In this document: one piece after another, positions 1 through 9,366 of the stretch
How the letters are laid out: every line of letters begins with the position of its first letter
How positions within the stretch are numbered: the first letter of the stretch is position 1
NCBI RefSeq assembly: GCF_965221945.1
Contig: NZ_OZ244925.1
Coordinates: 3,720,001 to 3,784,000, forward strand
Direction: 5' to 3'
From: Poriferisodalis sp965221945
GTDB lineage: Bacteria; Actinomycetota; Acidimicrobiia; Acidimicrobiales; Poriferisodalaceae
DNA length: 64,000 bases
The notes under the pieces: generated by a model
Databases searched by the model: none
What the model was told of the DNA's origin: nothing
The model's input: only the letters and a program-made list of their open reading frames with translations
Made by a program: the position numbers and the translations under genes

Positions 1-2
1 AG

Positions 3-452
3 TGGCCGAAGTGGTCCGGCGGCGGCAACAGCGACGCCGGCAACAGCGACGCCGGCGATGGGGGCAACGGGGGCATCCCGAACGCCATCCTGCGTGTTTC
101 GGTCGGCCGGCATGACGACGACCGCCACACGCGCGTGGGTGACCGCGAGCTGCTGGAAACCGTGGTGGGGGAGCTGTCTGGCCTGGCGCCCCTGCGAGCG
201 CTGCGCGATCCCGCGGCAATCACGTCGTGGCGCGTCTCGCGCTGGGAGCGGTCACTGCCCCAGTACGTGCCGGGTCACGGACATCTCGTCGAGCGCATCG
301 AGAGCGCACTCGCCCGCGAACTCCCCGGTGTGTTCGTGACCGGTGCAGCCTACCGGGGACTTGGTATCCCCGCCTGCATCCGGCAAGGCAATGAAGCGGC
401 AGCAGCAGTGGTGCAGCACCTCGGCTCAGGCCCGCCCATCACCTCGCCGTGA
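3..452 (+). CDS. hemY: Protoporphyrinogen/coproporphyrinogen oxidase, C-terminal part
   Basis: This is the 3' end of a flavin-dependent haem biosynthesis oxidase that oxidises protoporphyrinogen IX or coproporphyrinogen III. The open frame enters from the left edge. The family's C-terminal signature is clear: RVSVGRHDDDR, then WERSLPQYVPGH, then GVFVTGAAYRGLGIPACIRQG, which closes the FAD domain. A glycine/asparagine-rich stretch near the edge (GGGNSDAGNSDAGDGG) comes from a short 15-nt tandem duplication and looks like an expanded loop. The stop overlaps the next start (GTGA), so lnt is probably translationally coupled to it. I cannot tell which porphyrinogen is the substrate. Actinobacteria usually use the coproporphyrin route, which would make this CgoX. 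Confidence 0.85.
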   Translation, partial: WPKWSGGGNSDAGNSDAGDGGNGGIPNAILRVSVGRHDDDRHTRVGDRELLETVVGELSGLAPLRALRDPAAITSWRVSRWERSLPQYVPGHGHLVERIESALARELPGVFVTGAAYRGLGIPACIRQGNEAAAAVVQHLGSGPPITSP

Positions 453-1918
453 GCCGTCCAGCGATGAGACAACGACTCCTACGCGACAGCCTGGCCGTCG
501 CGCTCGGGGCGCTCACCATGTTGTCGCTGCCTCCATGGGGGCTGTGGCCGCTCGGGCCCATCGGCCTGGGCCTGTGGCTGCGTTATTGCAACCGGGGCGC
601 AGGTCGCTGGCGCGACCGGCTCGAAGCAGCAGGCGCCTTCTGGCTGGGCGCGTACGTGCTCGGGCTGTTCTGGATGACCGAGCTGACGTTGCCGGGATGG
701 ATCGTGGCCGTACCGGTCGAAGCGCTCATCATGGCGCTCCCGGCCTCGCTCGTCGCCCCGAGCGGCTGGCGGCGGACCCTCGGCGTGCCCGCAGCGCTGG
801 TGCTGGGCGAGGCAGTGCGCTGGCGCGTGCCGTTCGGCGGCGTCCCGATGTCCAACCTGGCGCTGGGACAGGTCGAGGGGCCATGGCTGGGCGTCGCCGT
901 CCTGGCCGGCCCGCTGGGCGTGATCGCGCTGGTCGGCGTCGGGGCCGTCATCGTCGAGCGGCTCTGTGCTCGGGAATGGTGCGACGTGGCGTGGCCAGCG
1001 GTGGCTGCGATCGGCCTTCCCCTCGCGGCACTGGCCTGGCCGGCGACGACCGTCGATGCCACCATCACCGCCGCGGTCGTGCAGGCCGGCGGCGAGTTGG
1101 GTACGAACGTCGACACGCCCCAGCGCAGCGTGCGGACTCGGCACCTTGAGGCCACCGCGGCCTGGGGGGGCAACGCAGATCTGATGCTGTGGAGCGAGAG
1201 CAGCACCTCCAGCGACGGTCCCCTCGAGGCGTCCGACCGTCTGGCAGAACTTGAGGCGCTGGCCGCGGAACGCGATGTGGTGCTCGTGGCCAACTTCTAC
1301 GAGCGGACCCCCGACGGCCAGCGCTTCCGCAACGCGACCGTTGCTGTCGATCCCAACACCGGACTGTCGGACCGGTACGACAAGGCCCACCTGGTGCCCT
1401 TCGGCGAGTACGTGCCGCTGCGCAGCGTGGTGGAGCGGTTCGCCGACCTGTCGCTGATTTCCCGGGAGGCGATCGGAGGTGCCGGTCCGGGCCTGTTGAC
1501 GACCTCATTGGGCGACATTGCTGCTGTCACGTCCTACGAGGTGTACTTCAGCGAGTTGGTCCGCGACGGTGTCCGTGCGGGCGGGCGCATCGTGGCCAAC
1601 CCCACGCTCGCGTCGTCGTACAGCACGTCGGTGGTACCGGCGCAGTCGCTGGCCAGCGCCCGGCTGCGAGGCGTCGAGTCGGGTCGCTGGGTGCTGCAAT
1701 CCTCCACCACCGGCTACAGCGCGATCGTGTCCCCGAAGGGCGAGATCACACATCGCAGCGAGCTACGCGAATCCGTCGTTCTGGCCGCCAATGTGGACCT
1801 TCGCTCGGGATCCACCCCGGCGACGGTGCTGGGCTCATGGCCCCTCATGCTGGCTGCTGTCGTCGTTCTGGCATCGTGCGCCGTGACAGCTGCGCGCACG
1901 AATGGGCGCGCTGTGTGA
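449..1918 (+). CDS. lnt: Apolipoprotein N-acyltransferase-like protein
   Basis: 489 residues, the usual length for Lnt, which N-acylates lipoproteins in the membrane. The first ~190 residues are hydrophobic helices with the family's N-terminal pattern (LSLPPWGLWPLGPIGL). The nitrilase domain follows. Two residues of the catalytic triad are visible: Glu250 in LMLWSESS and Lys312 in YDKAHLVPFGEYVPLR. The third should be Cys in a CYE motif, but here the sequence reads TSYEVYF, with Ser362 at that place. Either the enzyme uses serine, is altered in activity, or has another role. The GTG start overlaps the upstream stop. The 3' end runs into a 30-bp tandem repeat. Family assignment is firm; catalytic competence is not. 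Confidence 0.88.
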   Translation: MSRPAMRQRLLRDSLAVALGALTMLSLPPWGLWPLGPIGLGLWLRYCNRGAGRWRDRLEAAGAFWLGAYVLGLFWMTELTLPGWIVAVPVEALIMALPASLVAPSGWRRTLGVPAALVLGEAVRWRVPFGGVPMSNLALGQVEGPWLGVAVLAGPLGVIALVGVGAVIVERLCAREWCDVAWPAVAAIGLPLAALAWPATTVDATITAAVVQAGGELGTNVDTPQRSVRTRHLEATAAWGGNADLMLWSESSTSSDGPLEASDRLAELEALAAERDVVLVANFYERTPDGQRFRNATVAVDPNTGLSDRYDKAHLVPFGEYVPLRSVVERFADLSLISREAIGGAGPGLLTTSLGDIAAVTSYEVYFSELVRDGVRAGGRIVANPTLASSYSTSVVPAQSLASARLRGVESGRWVLQSSTTGYSAIVSPKGEITHRSELRESVVLAANVDLRSGSTPATVLGSWPLMLAAVVVLASCAVTAARTNGRAV

Positions 1919-2024
1919 ATGACGCACGCCCCTAGGCGCGCTGTGCCATTCGCCCGCGCCAAGAGGCGCGCTGTGTCACTTGCGCGCGCCAAGAGGCGCA
2001 CCGGTACCACCCGCCCCAAGTAGC
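1905..2024 (+). repeat. 30-bp tandem repeat, four imperfect copies
   Basis: Units start at 1905, 1935, 1965 and 1995 with exact 30-bp spacing. The first three begin GGCGCGCTGTG; the fourth has diverged. The array spans the lnt stop codon and fills the gap to helR. The 30-bp period keeps reading frame, so it may have grown from the lnt 3' end. No function is evident. Confidence 0.8.
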
Positions 2025-2058
2025 CTTGATCAGCCTCAATAACGGTGACGAGCCAAGC

Positions 2059-4299
2059 GTGAGCCATCCGGAAATCCAGGCAGAACAAGCACATATCGAC
2101 CGCGCGCATGCGCTTCTGGAGTCTTCCCGGGAGCGAGCGACGCGGCTGCGCGACATGGTCGAGGTCGGCCGCGGTGGCACCCGGCAGGCGAGGTTCGAAC
2201 GCGACGTCATCGAGGACGCCGTGGCAGGTCGCCTCAGCCAGCTCGAGCTGGGTTCGTCGTCGCTGGTGTTCGGCCGCATCGACCGGCCGGCCAAGACCAG
2301 CGACGACGCCCCCGAGCCCGGTGCCACCGGTCCCAGCGAGACCTTCTACATCGGCCGGCTGGGCGTTGCCGACGAGCGGCAGGAGCCCGTCGTGGTGGAC
2401 TGGCGGGCCCCGGTCGCGGAGCCGTTCTTCCGTGCGACCGGCGGCGACCCGTTGGGGTTGCTGCGGCGCCGCCACTTCGTGTGCCGTGGCCGGATCCTCG
2501 CAGACCTGGAAGACGAGGTCTTCGACCTCGACGCTCTCGACGGCGGCTCCTCCGACAATGGCCGACCGCGGCTGAACGGCCACGGGGCGCTCTATGCGGC
2601 CCTCGAAGAGCGCCGAGACGGCCAGCTGCGCCAGGTCGTGTCGACCATTCAGGCCGAGCAGGACGAGATCATCCGCAGCCCACGCAAGGGCATCCTGGTC
2701 TGCCAGGGCGGCCCCGGTACCGGCAAGACGATCGTGGCGTTGCACCGTGCCGCCTACCTGCTCTACACATACCGTTTCCCGCTCGCAGGCCAAGGTGTGC
2801 TGGTTGTCGGCCCCAATCGACTCTTCCTGCGCTACGTCGAGCGCGTGCTGCCCAGCCTGGGCGAGGTCGGCGTGCACCTGTTCGTGCTGGCCGATCTGTT
2901 CAACGACATCTTCCCCGAGGTGCGGATCCGATTTGCAGACGCACCCGACGTCGCTCGCACCAAGGGCGATGCCCGCATGTCACAGGTCATCGTGAACGCC
3001 GTGCGGGACCGCCAACGAGCTCTCCGCAGCGACCTTCGCTTGGAGTTCGGGCTGAGCTACGTCACCCTTGCCGCAAGCACGTCACGCGCCATCGTGGCCG
3101 AGGCTCGCCGCCGGTTCCGCCATCACAACGCCGGTCGTGCCTTCGTGGAGCAGGAGGTTTACGCGGCCATGTCGGCCTCTCACCGGCGTCGGCCCGACCC
3201 CGTCAAGCTGCGTGACCGATTCGCCCGTCACCCTGAGGTGATGGCGGCGTTCGAGCGCATGTGGCCGCTGTTGACGCCGGCACAGCTGCTGCGCGACCTG
3301 TTCGGCTCACGCGCGCTGCTTCGTTCAGCGGCTGCCGGCGTGCTGCGTGAGGTCGAATGGGAATCGCTGCATCGGCCCCGCGGCGACAGCGAAGCTGACT
3401 ACGAGTGGAGCGATGCCGACGTTGCGCTGCTCGATGAGGCCTATGCCGTGCTGGGGCCCCGGTCGCGCTCACGCAAGCGACGCAGCGACACCGAGATGCG
3501 CACGTACGGGCACATCGTGGTCGACGAGTGCCAGGACCAGCCACCGATGGCGCTGCGGATGATTGCCAGGCGCTCGCTCAACGGCTCGATGACGCTGGTC
3601 GGCGACATCGCCCAGGCCACGTCTGCGCACGCGCCATCGGGTTGGCAGGAAATCCTCGCTCACCTGCCGTCGGGTCCGGTGCCTCCGCGGCTGGCTGAGC
3701 TCACCCTCAGCTACCGCATTCCCCAGCCCAGCCTTGAACTCGCCAATCGTGTGCTCGCGGCAGCTGCGCCCGGTCTCGCGCCGCCAGCTGCCGTGCGCAT
3801 CGACGGGTCGCCGCCTCGTTTTGTGCCGGCGCCTCTGAGCTTGGCTCACACCGTGCTTGAGACGGTGAATTCCGAGGCTGTCGCGCTCGACGGCGGGAGC
3901 ATGCTCGTGGTGTCGCCCACCCAGTTCATGGACGAGATCGCGGCGCTGTTGGCAGAAGCTGGTGTGGATTTCGGCCGCGCCACCGCGGCCAGCCGCAACG
4001 CCACCGGTGCGCTGCACCCGCGCGTCACCTTGGCGCCCGTGCGCCTGTGCAAGGGCCTCGAAACCGACGGTGTCGTGGTGGTGGAACCCGGCGCGATGGT
4101 CGATGAGGAACCCCAGGGCCTGCGGGCTCTCTACGTAGCGCTGACTCGCGCTACCAAGAGAGTTGCGGTGGTGTACTCACAGCCGCTGCCCGATCCGCTC
4201 CGGGCGGAGATCATGCGCGGCGCCGAGTCGTGCAACACTGGCCGCACCGCCGCAAACGCCGATGCGGTTGAGGTGAACTCGGGAGAATCACATGGCTGA
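2059..4299 (+). CDS. helR: HelD/HelR-type RNA polymerase recycling ATPase
   Basis: A superfamily 1 helicase-like ATPase of the HelD class, which removes stalled RNA polymerase from DNA and, in actinobacteria, can help in rifampicin tolerance. Visible parts: an N-terminal charged helical arm (EQAHIDRAHALLESSRERA), the family signature FYIGRLGVADERQEPVVVDWRAPVAEPF (interrupted here for length: FYIGRLG ... VVDWRAPVAEPF), Walker A GGPGTGKT at about 217-224, and a DECQDQ Walker B near 489. I chose GTG 2059 because the protein then begins VSHPEIQAEQ like relatives. An in-frame TTG at 2026 lies further up inside the repeat. Its last 8 nt overlap the CDGSH gene. Confidence 0.85.
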   Translation: MSHPEIQAEQAHIDRAHALLESSRERATRLRDMVEVGRGGTRQARFERDVIEDAVAGRLSQLELGSSSLVFGRIDRPAKTSDDAPEPGATGPSETFYIGRLGVADERQEPVVVDWRAPVAEPFFRATGGDPLGLLRRRHFVCRGRILADLEDEVFDLDALDGGSSDNGRPRLNGHGALYAALEERRDGQLRQVVSTIQAEQDEIIRSPRKGILVCQGGPGTGKTIVALHRAAYLLYTYRFPLAGQGVLVVGPNRLFLRYVERVLPSLGEVGVHLFVLADLFNDIFPEVRIRFADAPDVARTKGDARMSQVIVNAVRDRQRALRSDLRLEFGLSYVTLAASTSRAIVAEARRRFRHHNAGRAFVEQEVYAAMSASHRRRPDPVKLRDRFARHPEVMAAFERMWPLLTPAQLLRDLFGSRALLRSAAAGVLREVEWESLHRPRGDSEADYEWSDADVALLDEAYAVLGPRSRSRKRRSDTEMRTYGHIVVDECQDQPPMALRMIARRSLNGSMTLVGDIAQATSAHAPSGWQEILAHLPSGPVPPRLAELTLSYRIPQPSLELANRVLAAAAPGLAPPAAVRIDGSPPRFVPAPLSLAHTVLETVNSEAVALDGGSMLVVSPTQFMDEIAALLAEAGVDFGRATAASRNATGALHPRVTLAPVRLCKGLETDGVVVVEPGAMVDEEPQGLRALYVALTRATKRVAVVYSQPLPDPLRAEIMRGAESCNTGRTAANADAVEVNSGESHG

Positions 4300-4495
4300 T
4301 GTCACGGTGACAGTGCTGAACAACGGACCGCTGCTGGTCCGCGGTTTGTGCCAGATCGACGACCACGAAGGAAACTCGGTGGCCGACAGCGATTCGGTCG
4401 TGGCTCTGTGCCGCTGCGGCCAGTCGGGCACGAAGCCGATGTGCGACGGCAGCCACAATCAAGGATTCGACGGCGCCCTCAACCCCCCGAGCTAG
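4292..4495 (+). CDS. CDGSH iron-sulfur domain protein
   Basis: A 67-residue protein with one CDGSH-type [2Fe-2S] site: CRCGQSGTKPMCDGSH, giving the three Cys and one His ligands. Single-domain bacterial versions are thought to be small soluble electron-transfer or redox-sensing proteins. It has no membrane segment. The start is supported by GGGAGA 8 nt upstream and it overlaps the helR stop, so the two are probably co-expressed. Its 3' end overlaps the probable start of lhr. Its partner is unknown. Confidence 0.88.
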   Translation: MADVTVTVLNNGPLLVRGLCQIDDHEGNSVADSDSVVALCRCGQSGTKPMCDGSHNQGFDGALNPPS

Positions 4496-7400
4496 ACACG
4501 CACCCCTCGCTCGCGGCATTCTCCACGCCCACTGCGGCGTGGTTCTCCTCAACATTTGCCGCGCCGACGCAATGTCAGGTCTCGGGATGGGAGAGCATCT
4601 CGGCGGGCAGCCACTGCCTGATCGCTGCGCCGACCGGCTCGGGCAAGACGCTCGCTGCATTCCTGTGGGCCATCGATCGGGTCATGTCCGAGCCCGAGCC
4701 GCCGCGTGCCGAACGCACCCGGGTGCTGTACCTGTCGCCGCTGCGGGCGCTGGCAGTCGATATCGACAAGAACCTGCGAGCGCCGCTAGCTGGCATCGGC
4801 CTGGCCGCCGAGCGCCTTGGCACCGATATGCACACACCGACCGTCGGCGTGCGTACGGGTGACACCAGCGCCGCTGAGCGGCGGCGGCTGATCACCCGGC
4901 CACCCGACATCGCCATCACCACGCCCGAGTCGCTGTATCTCATGCTGACCTCGCAGGCGCGCGAGACGCTGCGATGGGTGCGCTGGGTCATCGTCGACGA
5001 GATCCACTCGGTGGCCGCCACCAAGCGGGGCACGCACCTGGCGCTGTCGCTGGAGCGGCTGTGCGAGCTGACCGTCGAGCAACCGCAGCGGATCGGCTTG
5101 TCGGCCACCCAACGACCACTGTCTGAAGTCGCCCGGTTCCTCGGCGGCAACGATCCCGACCAGCCGGCCTCCAGGCACGTCGTGATCGCCGATGCGGGCA
5201 TGAGCTCTCAGCTCGACGTGGAGGTCATCGTCGGGGTGTCCGACATGGGCGACCTGGCAGCTGCCAGCGCTGCGGGAACGCCCAACGGCAACGTGCGAGT
5301 CGATCACGACGATGACTTCGCAGCGCCGCGTGGGGCGGCGCCATCGGACACAGCGCCGGAGCTTGCGGTGGCGCCATCGGACACAGCGCCGGAGCTTGCG
5401 GTGGCGCCATCGGACACAGCGCCGACAGTCCCAGGCAGTCCAGCACCGCAGACCCACTCCAACAGCATCTGGCCCGCCATCCACCCGCGCCTGCTGGAGC
5501 TCGTCTACGCGCACCGATCCACCATCATCTTCACCAATGCTCGCCGGCTGGCCGAACGGCTGGCCTCGCGGTTGAACGAACTGCATCTGGACGGGCTGAA
5601 CCGCGCCGCCGAGGCCGAAGGCACCTCGCCGCCGGAGGGCGCAGAGCTGGTGAGAGCCCACCACGGTTCGCTCAGCCGCGAACAGCGGCTATCCATCGAA
5701 GACGACCTGAAGGCGGGCCGTGTGCGCGCCATCGTGGCTACCTCATCGCTGGAGCTCGGCATCGACATGGGAGCGGTGGACCTGGTGATTCAGGTGGCCT
5801 CGCCCCCGTCGGTGGCGGCGGGATTGCAGCGCATCGGGCGCGCGGGTCACCAAGTCGGCGCGCCGAGTGTGGGGAAGATCTTCCCCCGCCACCGCGGCGA
5901 TCTCGTCGAGGCGGCAGTGGTGGCACAGCGAATGGGCACCGGCGAGATCGAATCGATCCGCTTCCCCCGCCAGCCGCTCGACGTGCTGGCCCAGCAGGTC
6001 GTGGCGATGGTCGCGGTCGACGACTGGTCGGTGAACGACCTGCTTGGCGTCGTGCGCCGTGCCGCCCCCTACGAACAGCTCAGCGAAGAGGTGTTCTCGT
6101 CGGTGCTCGACCTGCTCGCCGGCCGTTACCCGTCAGAGGAGTTCCGCGAGCTACGGCCGCGCATCGTCTGGGACCGCTCCACCGGGATGCTCCGTGCTCG
6201 TCAGGGGGCAGGCCGCTTGGCGGTCACCAACGCCGGCACCATTCCCGACCGGGGTCTGTACGCAGTGTTCACCACCGACGGATCGCGTGTGGGCGAGCTG
6301 GACGAGGAAATGGTGTACGAGGCCCGCGTGGGCGAGACGTTCCTGCTGGGGGCGTCCACGTGGCGGATTGCCGAGATCACCTTCGACCGTGTCGTGGTCA
6401 CGCCTGCGCCGGGCGAGCCGGGCAAGATGCCGTTCTGGCACGGCGACGGCCCTGGCCGACCGCTCGAGCTGGGCCGGGCGGTGGGGGCGTTCATCCGCTC
6501 GGTCGGCGACCAGTTGCCCGACCCGCTGCCGCTCGACTTCGCCACGGACAGCTCTGACGATGCGGTCGCTGGGCTGATTGGGCGTCTGCAGCGCGAGCAC
6601 TGCCTGGACCGAACCGCCGCAGAGAACATCCTGCGGTATCTGGACGCGCAGCGGTCTGCGACTGGCGTTGTACCCGATGACCGCACGATTGTCGTGGAGC
6701 GGTTCCGCGACGAGATCGGCGACTGGCGGATCTGCATCCTCACCCCGTTCGGTGCCCGGGTGCATGCCCCGTGGGGCATCGCGCTGCAGGCCAAGCTCGC
6801 GCAAGGGGCTGCCCAACACGGCGAAGGACCAGTCGAGCTGTTGTGGAGCGACGACGGCATCGTGCTGCGATTGGGCGACGTCTGGTCTCCAGACGACGAG
6901 GCGGGCTCCCAAAGCGGCCCTGGCCTCGATGCGCCCGATCTGGCGCTCGATCCCGACGAGGTGCGCGAAGCCATCGTGAACCACCTGCCCTCGACGGCAC
7001 TGTTCGCGTCCCGCTTCCGGGAGGTTGCCGGTCGGGCCCTGCTGCTGCCGCGCCGACGACCGGGCGAGAGGGTCCCGCTCTGGCAGCAGCGTCAGCGCTC
7101 GGCGGGACTGCTGGAGGTTGCGGCGAAGTACCCGAGCTTCCCGATGCTGCTCGAGACCTCCCGCGAGTGCCTGCAGGAAGTGTTTGACGTGCCGGCGCTG
7201 GCCGAGGTGCTGGGCGACATCAAGTCCCGCAAGATCCGCATGGTCACCGTCGACACCGACGGTGCCTCGCCGATGGCCCAAAGCCTGCTCTTCGACTGGA
7301 TCTCGGTCTTCATGTATGGCGGCGATGCGCCGCTGGCTGAACGCCGGGCGGCGGCACTGGCGCTGGATCGCGACCTGCTGGCCGACCTGCTGGGTGCCGA

Positions 7401-9315
7401 GGAGTTACGCGAGCTGCTCGACGCCGAGGTGCTGGCAACCCTCGAGCTCGAGCTTCAGCGCCTGGCTGACGGCCGCCGTGCCCGCGATGCCGACGAGCTC
7501 GCTGATGTGCTGAGCCGAGTTGGCGATCTCACGGCGTTGGAAATCACGCACCGTTGCGAGCCGGACCCGTCAGGCTCGCCGCCGGGAGAGCGCTGGCTGG
7601 CCGAGCTGGTGGCCGAGCGCCGTGCGGTTGAGGTTCGCATTGCCGATGAGACCCGCTACGTCGCCGTCGAGGACGCAGCGCGCTGCCGTGACGCACTGGG
7701 GTGCGCCTTGCCGGTCGGCCTGCCGGCTGCATTCACAGTCGATGCGTACCAAGGCACCGATCCGCTTGACGAGTTGGTGGCTCGCTTCGCAGCAACGCAT
7801 GTGCCGTTTGAAGCCGAGTCGGCCGCGCAGCGACTGGGCATTCCGGAGGTTCGGGCAACAGCGGCGCTCAACCGCCTCGAGGCGGCCCGACGGGTGACCC
7901 GAGGCGCGTTCCGTCCCGACGGCACTGGCACCGAGTGGTGTGACATGACGGTGCTGCGAACCGTGCGCCGGCGCTCCCTGGCCCGACTGCGCCGCGAGGT
8001 GGAACCGGTACTGACTGAGGCCTACGCGCGTTTCCTGTCCGCCTGGCACAGCATTGACCGGCCCCGTCGGGGTGCCGACGCGCTGGCCGATGCCATCACC
8101 CAGTTGGCAGGTGCGCCGGTGGCGGCGTCGATCCTGGAGGCCGACGTCTTGCCGGTGCGCTTGGCCCGCTACAGCGGGGCCGATCTCGACGCGCTGCTGG
8201 CCAGCGGAGAGCTGGTGTGGATCGGGGCGGGATCGCTCGGTCCCAACGACGGCCGCGTCCGCCTGTACTGGCGCGACGAGATCGCCACGCTGGCGCCGCC
8301 GCCCGATGACGAGCCTGACGACCCTGTGGCGGCAGCCGTGCTCAGCCACCTCGGCGAGCGCGGGGCCGCGTTCTGGACTGATCTGTTCGCAGCAGTGCAC
8401 ACCGCCATCTCAGGCGATGCGCCAGCCGATCTGTCCGGTCTGTCCGAGCGGGTGCTGGCAGCTTTGTGGGACTTGGTGTGGGCCGGTCTGGTCACCAACG
8501 ACACGTTCGTCCCGCTGCGAGCCCTCGGCCCACGCAAGGGTCGTGCAGCGAAGGCCAAGCGTCCCGGCAGGCGGGCAGCTGGTGCGTCACGAGGCCGATC
8601 GGGTGTGCTGACACGCTCGGGTCCTAGTCATCGGCCCCGCCCGGGACGCCTGCGTGCTGGGGGGCCGCCGAGCGCGGCGGGTCGCTGGTCGCTGGTGTCG
8701 CTGCTGCGCGAACCCGCACCGTCGCCGACTGAGCGTGCTCACGGCGCGGCGCAAGCGCTGCTGGAACGCCAAGGCATCGTCACCCGTCCCGGCGTGCTGG
8801 CCGAGGGTCACCCAGGAGGTTTCGCCGCGGCCTACGGCATCCTGCGAGCGCTCGAGGAGCGGGGCAGCGTGCGGCGTGGTCACTTCGTGGAAGGCCTCGG
8901 GGCCGCACAGTTCGCCACCGCCGCGGCAGTGGAGCGCCTGCGAGACCACCGCGAGGGCTCCGGCGACATGGTGGTGCTCGGAGCGGCAGACCCGGCCCAG
9001 CCCTACGGCGCCGCACTCGGCTGGCCGCAGAGCGAGGGCCGGCCCAGCCGGACCGCTGGGGGCCATGTGGTGCTCTCCGACGGCTTTCCGCTCGTGATGC
9101 TGGACCGGGGCGGCCGCACGCTCCACACCTTCGAGTACGCCAACACTGACCTGCGCTGGATCGATGCGCTCCGCAACGCTCTCGCCACCGGTCGACTCAC
9201 CAGAGTCGAGCTGGCACGCATCGATGCCGCCCCAGCCGCCGAACACCCGATGCACGACACCCTGCTGGCCAACGGCTTCACCCCCGGCTACCGAGGCCCC
9301 ACACTGCGCGCTTGA
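4441..9315 (+). CDS. lhr: Large helicase-related protein Lhr
   Basis: A superfamily 2 3'-5' ATP-dependent helicase of the long Lhr type, involved in DNA repair and replication stress. About 1624 residues, the normal length for actinobacterial long Lhr. Motifs in order: APTGSGKT (about 63-70), VDEIH (185-189), IGLSATQRP, then IFTNARRLAERL, VATSSLELGIDMG and LQRIGRAGHQ in the second RecA domain, followed by the winged-helix/beta-barrel core and a C-terminal domain ending GYRGPTLRA. The true start is unsettled. GTG 4441 is the last standard in-frame start before conserved sequence and overlaps the CDGSH gene by 55 nt. Odd points: an 11-residue tandem repeat between the RecA lobes and a basic, low-complexity linker near residue 1370. 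Confidence 0.88.
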   Translation: MRRQPQSRIRRRPQPPELDTHPSLAAFSTPTAAWFSSTFAAPTQCQVSGWESISAGSHCLIAAPTGSGKTLAAFLWAIDRVMSEPEPPRAERTRVLYLSPLRALAVDIDKNLRAPLAGIGLAAERLGTDMHTPTVGVRTGDTSAAERRRLITRPPDIAITTPESLYLMLTSQARETLRWVRWVIVDEIHSVAATKRGTHLALSLERLCELTVEQPQRIGLSATQRPLSEVARFLGGNDPDQPASRHVVIADAGMSSQLDVEVIVGVSDMGDLAAASAAGTPNGNVRVDHDDDFAAPRGAAPSDTAPELAVAPSDTAPELAVAPSDTAPTVPGSPAPQTHSNSIWPAIHPRLLELVYAHRSTIIFTNARRLAERLASRLNELHLDGLNRAAEAEGTSPPEGAELVRAHHGSLSREQRLSIEDDLKAGRVRAIVATSSLELGIDMGAVDLVIQVASPPSVAAGLQRIGRAGHQVGAPSVGKIFPRHRGDLVEAAVVAQRMGTGEIESIRFPRQPLDVLAQQVVAMVAVDDWSVNDLLGVVRRAAPYEQLSEEVFSSVLDLLAGRYPSEEFRELRPRIVWDRSTGMLRARQGAGRLAVTNAGTIPDRGLYAVFTTDGSRVGELDEEMVYEARVGETFLLGASTWRIAEITFDRVVVTPAPGEPGKMPFWHGDGPGRPLELGRAVGAFIRSVGDQLPDPLPLDFATDSSDDAVAGLIGRLQREHCLDRTAAENILRYLDAQRSATGVVPDDRTIVVERFRDEIGDWRICILTPFGARVHAPWGIALQAKLAQGAAQHGEGPVELLWSDDGIVLRLGDVWSPDDEAGSQSGPGLDAPDLALDPDEVREAIVNHLPSTALFASRFREVAGRALLLPRRRPGERVPLWQQRQRSAGLLEVAAKYPSFPMLLETSRECLQEVFDVPALAEVLGDIKSRKIRMVTVDTDGASPMAQSLLFDWISVFMYGGDAPLAERRAAALALDRDLLADLLGAEELRELLDAEVLATLELELQRLADGRRARDADELADVLSRVGDLTALEITHRCEPDPSGSPPGERWLAELVAERRAVEVRIADETRYVAVEDAARCRDALGCALPVGLPAAFTVDAYQGTDPLDELVARFAATHVPFEAESAAQRLGIPEVRATAALNRLEAARRVTRGAFRPDGTGTEWCDMTVLRTVRRRSLARLRREVEPVLTEAYARFLSAWHSIDRPRRGADALADAITQLAGAPVAASILEADVLPVRLARYSGADLDALLASGELVWIGAGSLGPNDGRVRLYWRDEIATLAPPPDDEPDDPVAAAVLSHLGERGAAFWTDLFAAVHTAISGDAPADLSGLSERVLAALWDLVWAGLVTNDTFVPLRALGPRKGRAAKAKRPGRRAAGASRGRSGVLTRSGPSHRPRPGRLRAGGPPSAAGRWSLVSLLREPAPSPTERAHGAAQALLERQGIVTRPGVLAEGHPGGFAAAYGILRALEERGSVRRGHFVEGLGAAQFATAAAVERLRDHREGSGDMVVLGAADPAQPYGAALGWPQSEGRPSRTAGGHVVLSDGFPLVMLDRGGRTLHTFEYANTDLRWIDALRNALATGRLTRVELARIDAAPAAEHPMHDTLLANGFTPGYRGPTLRA
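5338..5424 (+). repeat. 33-bp in-frame tandem repeat inside lhr
   Basis: Two perfect copies and one partial copy of a 33-bp unit, starting at 5338, 5371 and 5404. It encodes APSDTAPELAV repeated (residues about 300-328 of Lhr). It sits in a variable loop just before the second RecA domain, so it is likely a harmless slippage expansion. Confidence 0.9.
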
Positions 9316-9353
9316 TCGCGAAAAACCGTTAGCTGATGCACGAGGCACACGCC

Positions 9354-9359
9354 TACGCT
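9354..9359 (+). promoter_or_regulatory. -10 box, leaderless antitoxin transcript
   Basis: TACGCT lies 7 nt before the ATG at 9367, with no ribosome binding site between. This spacing recurs at many starts here and fits leaderless transcription. Confidence 0.5.
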
Positions 9360-9366
9360 CTTTGTC

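Noticed and set aside
1714..2877. A 387-codon minus-strand frame over lnt and helR
   Set aside because: It spans the tandem repeat and the two real genes and has no recognisable motif.
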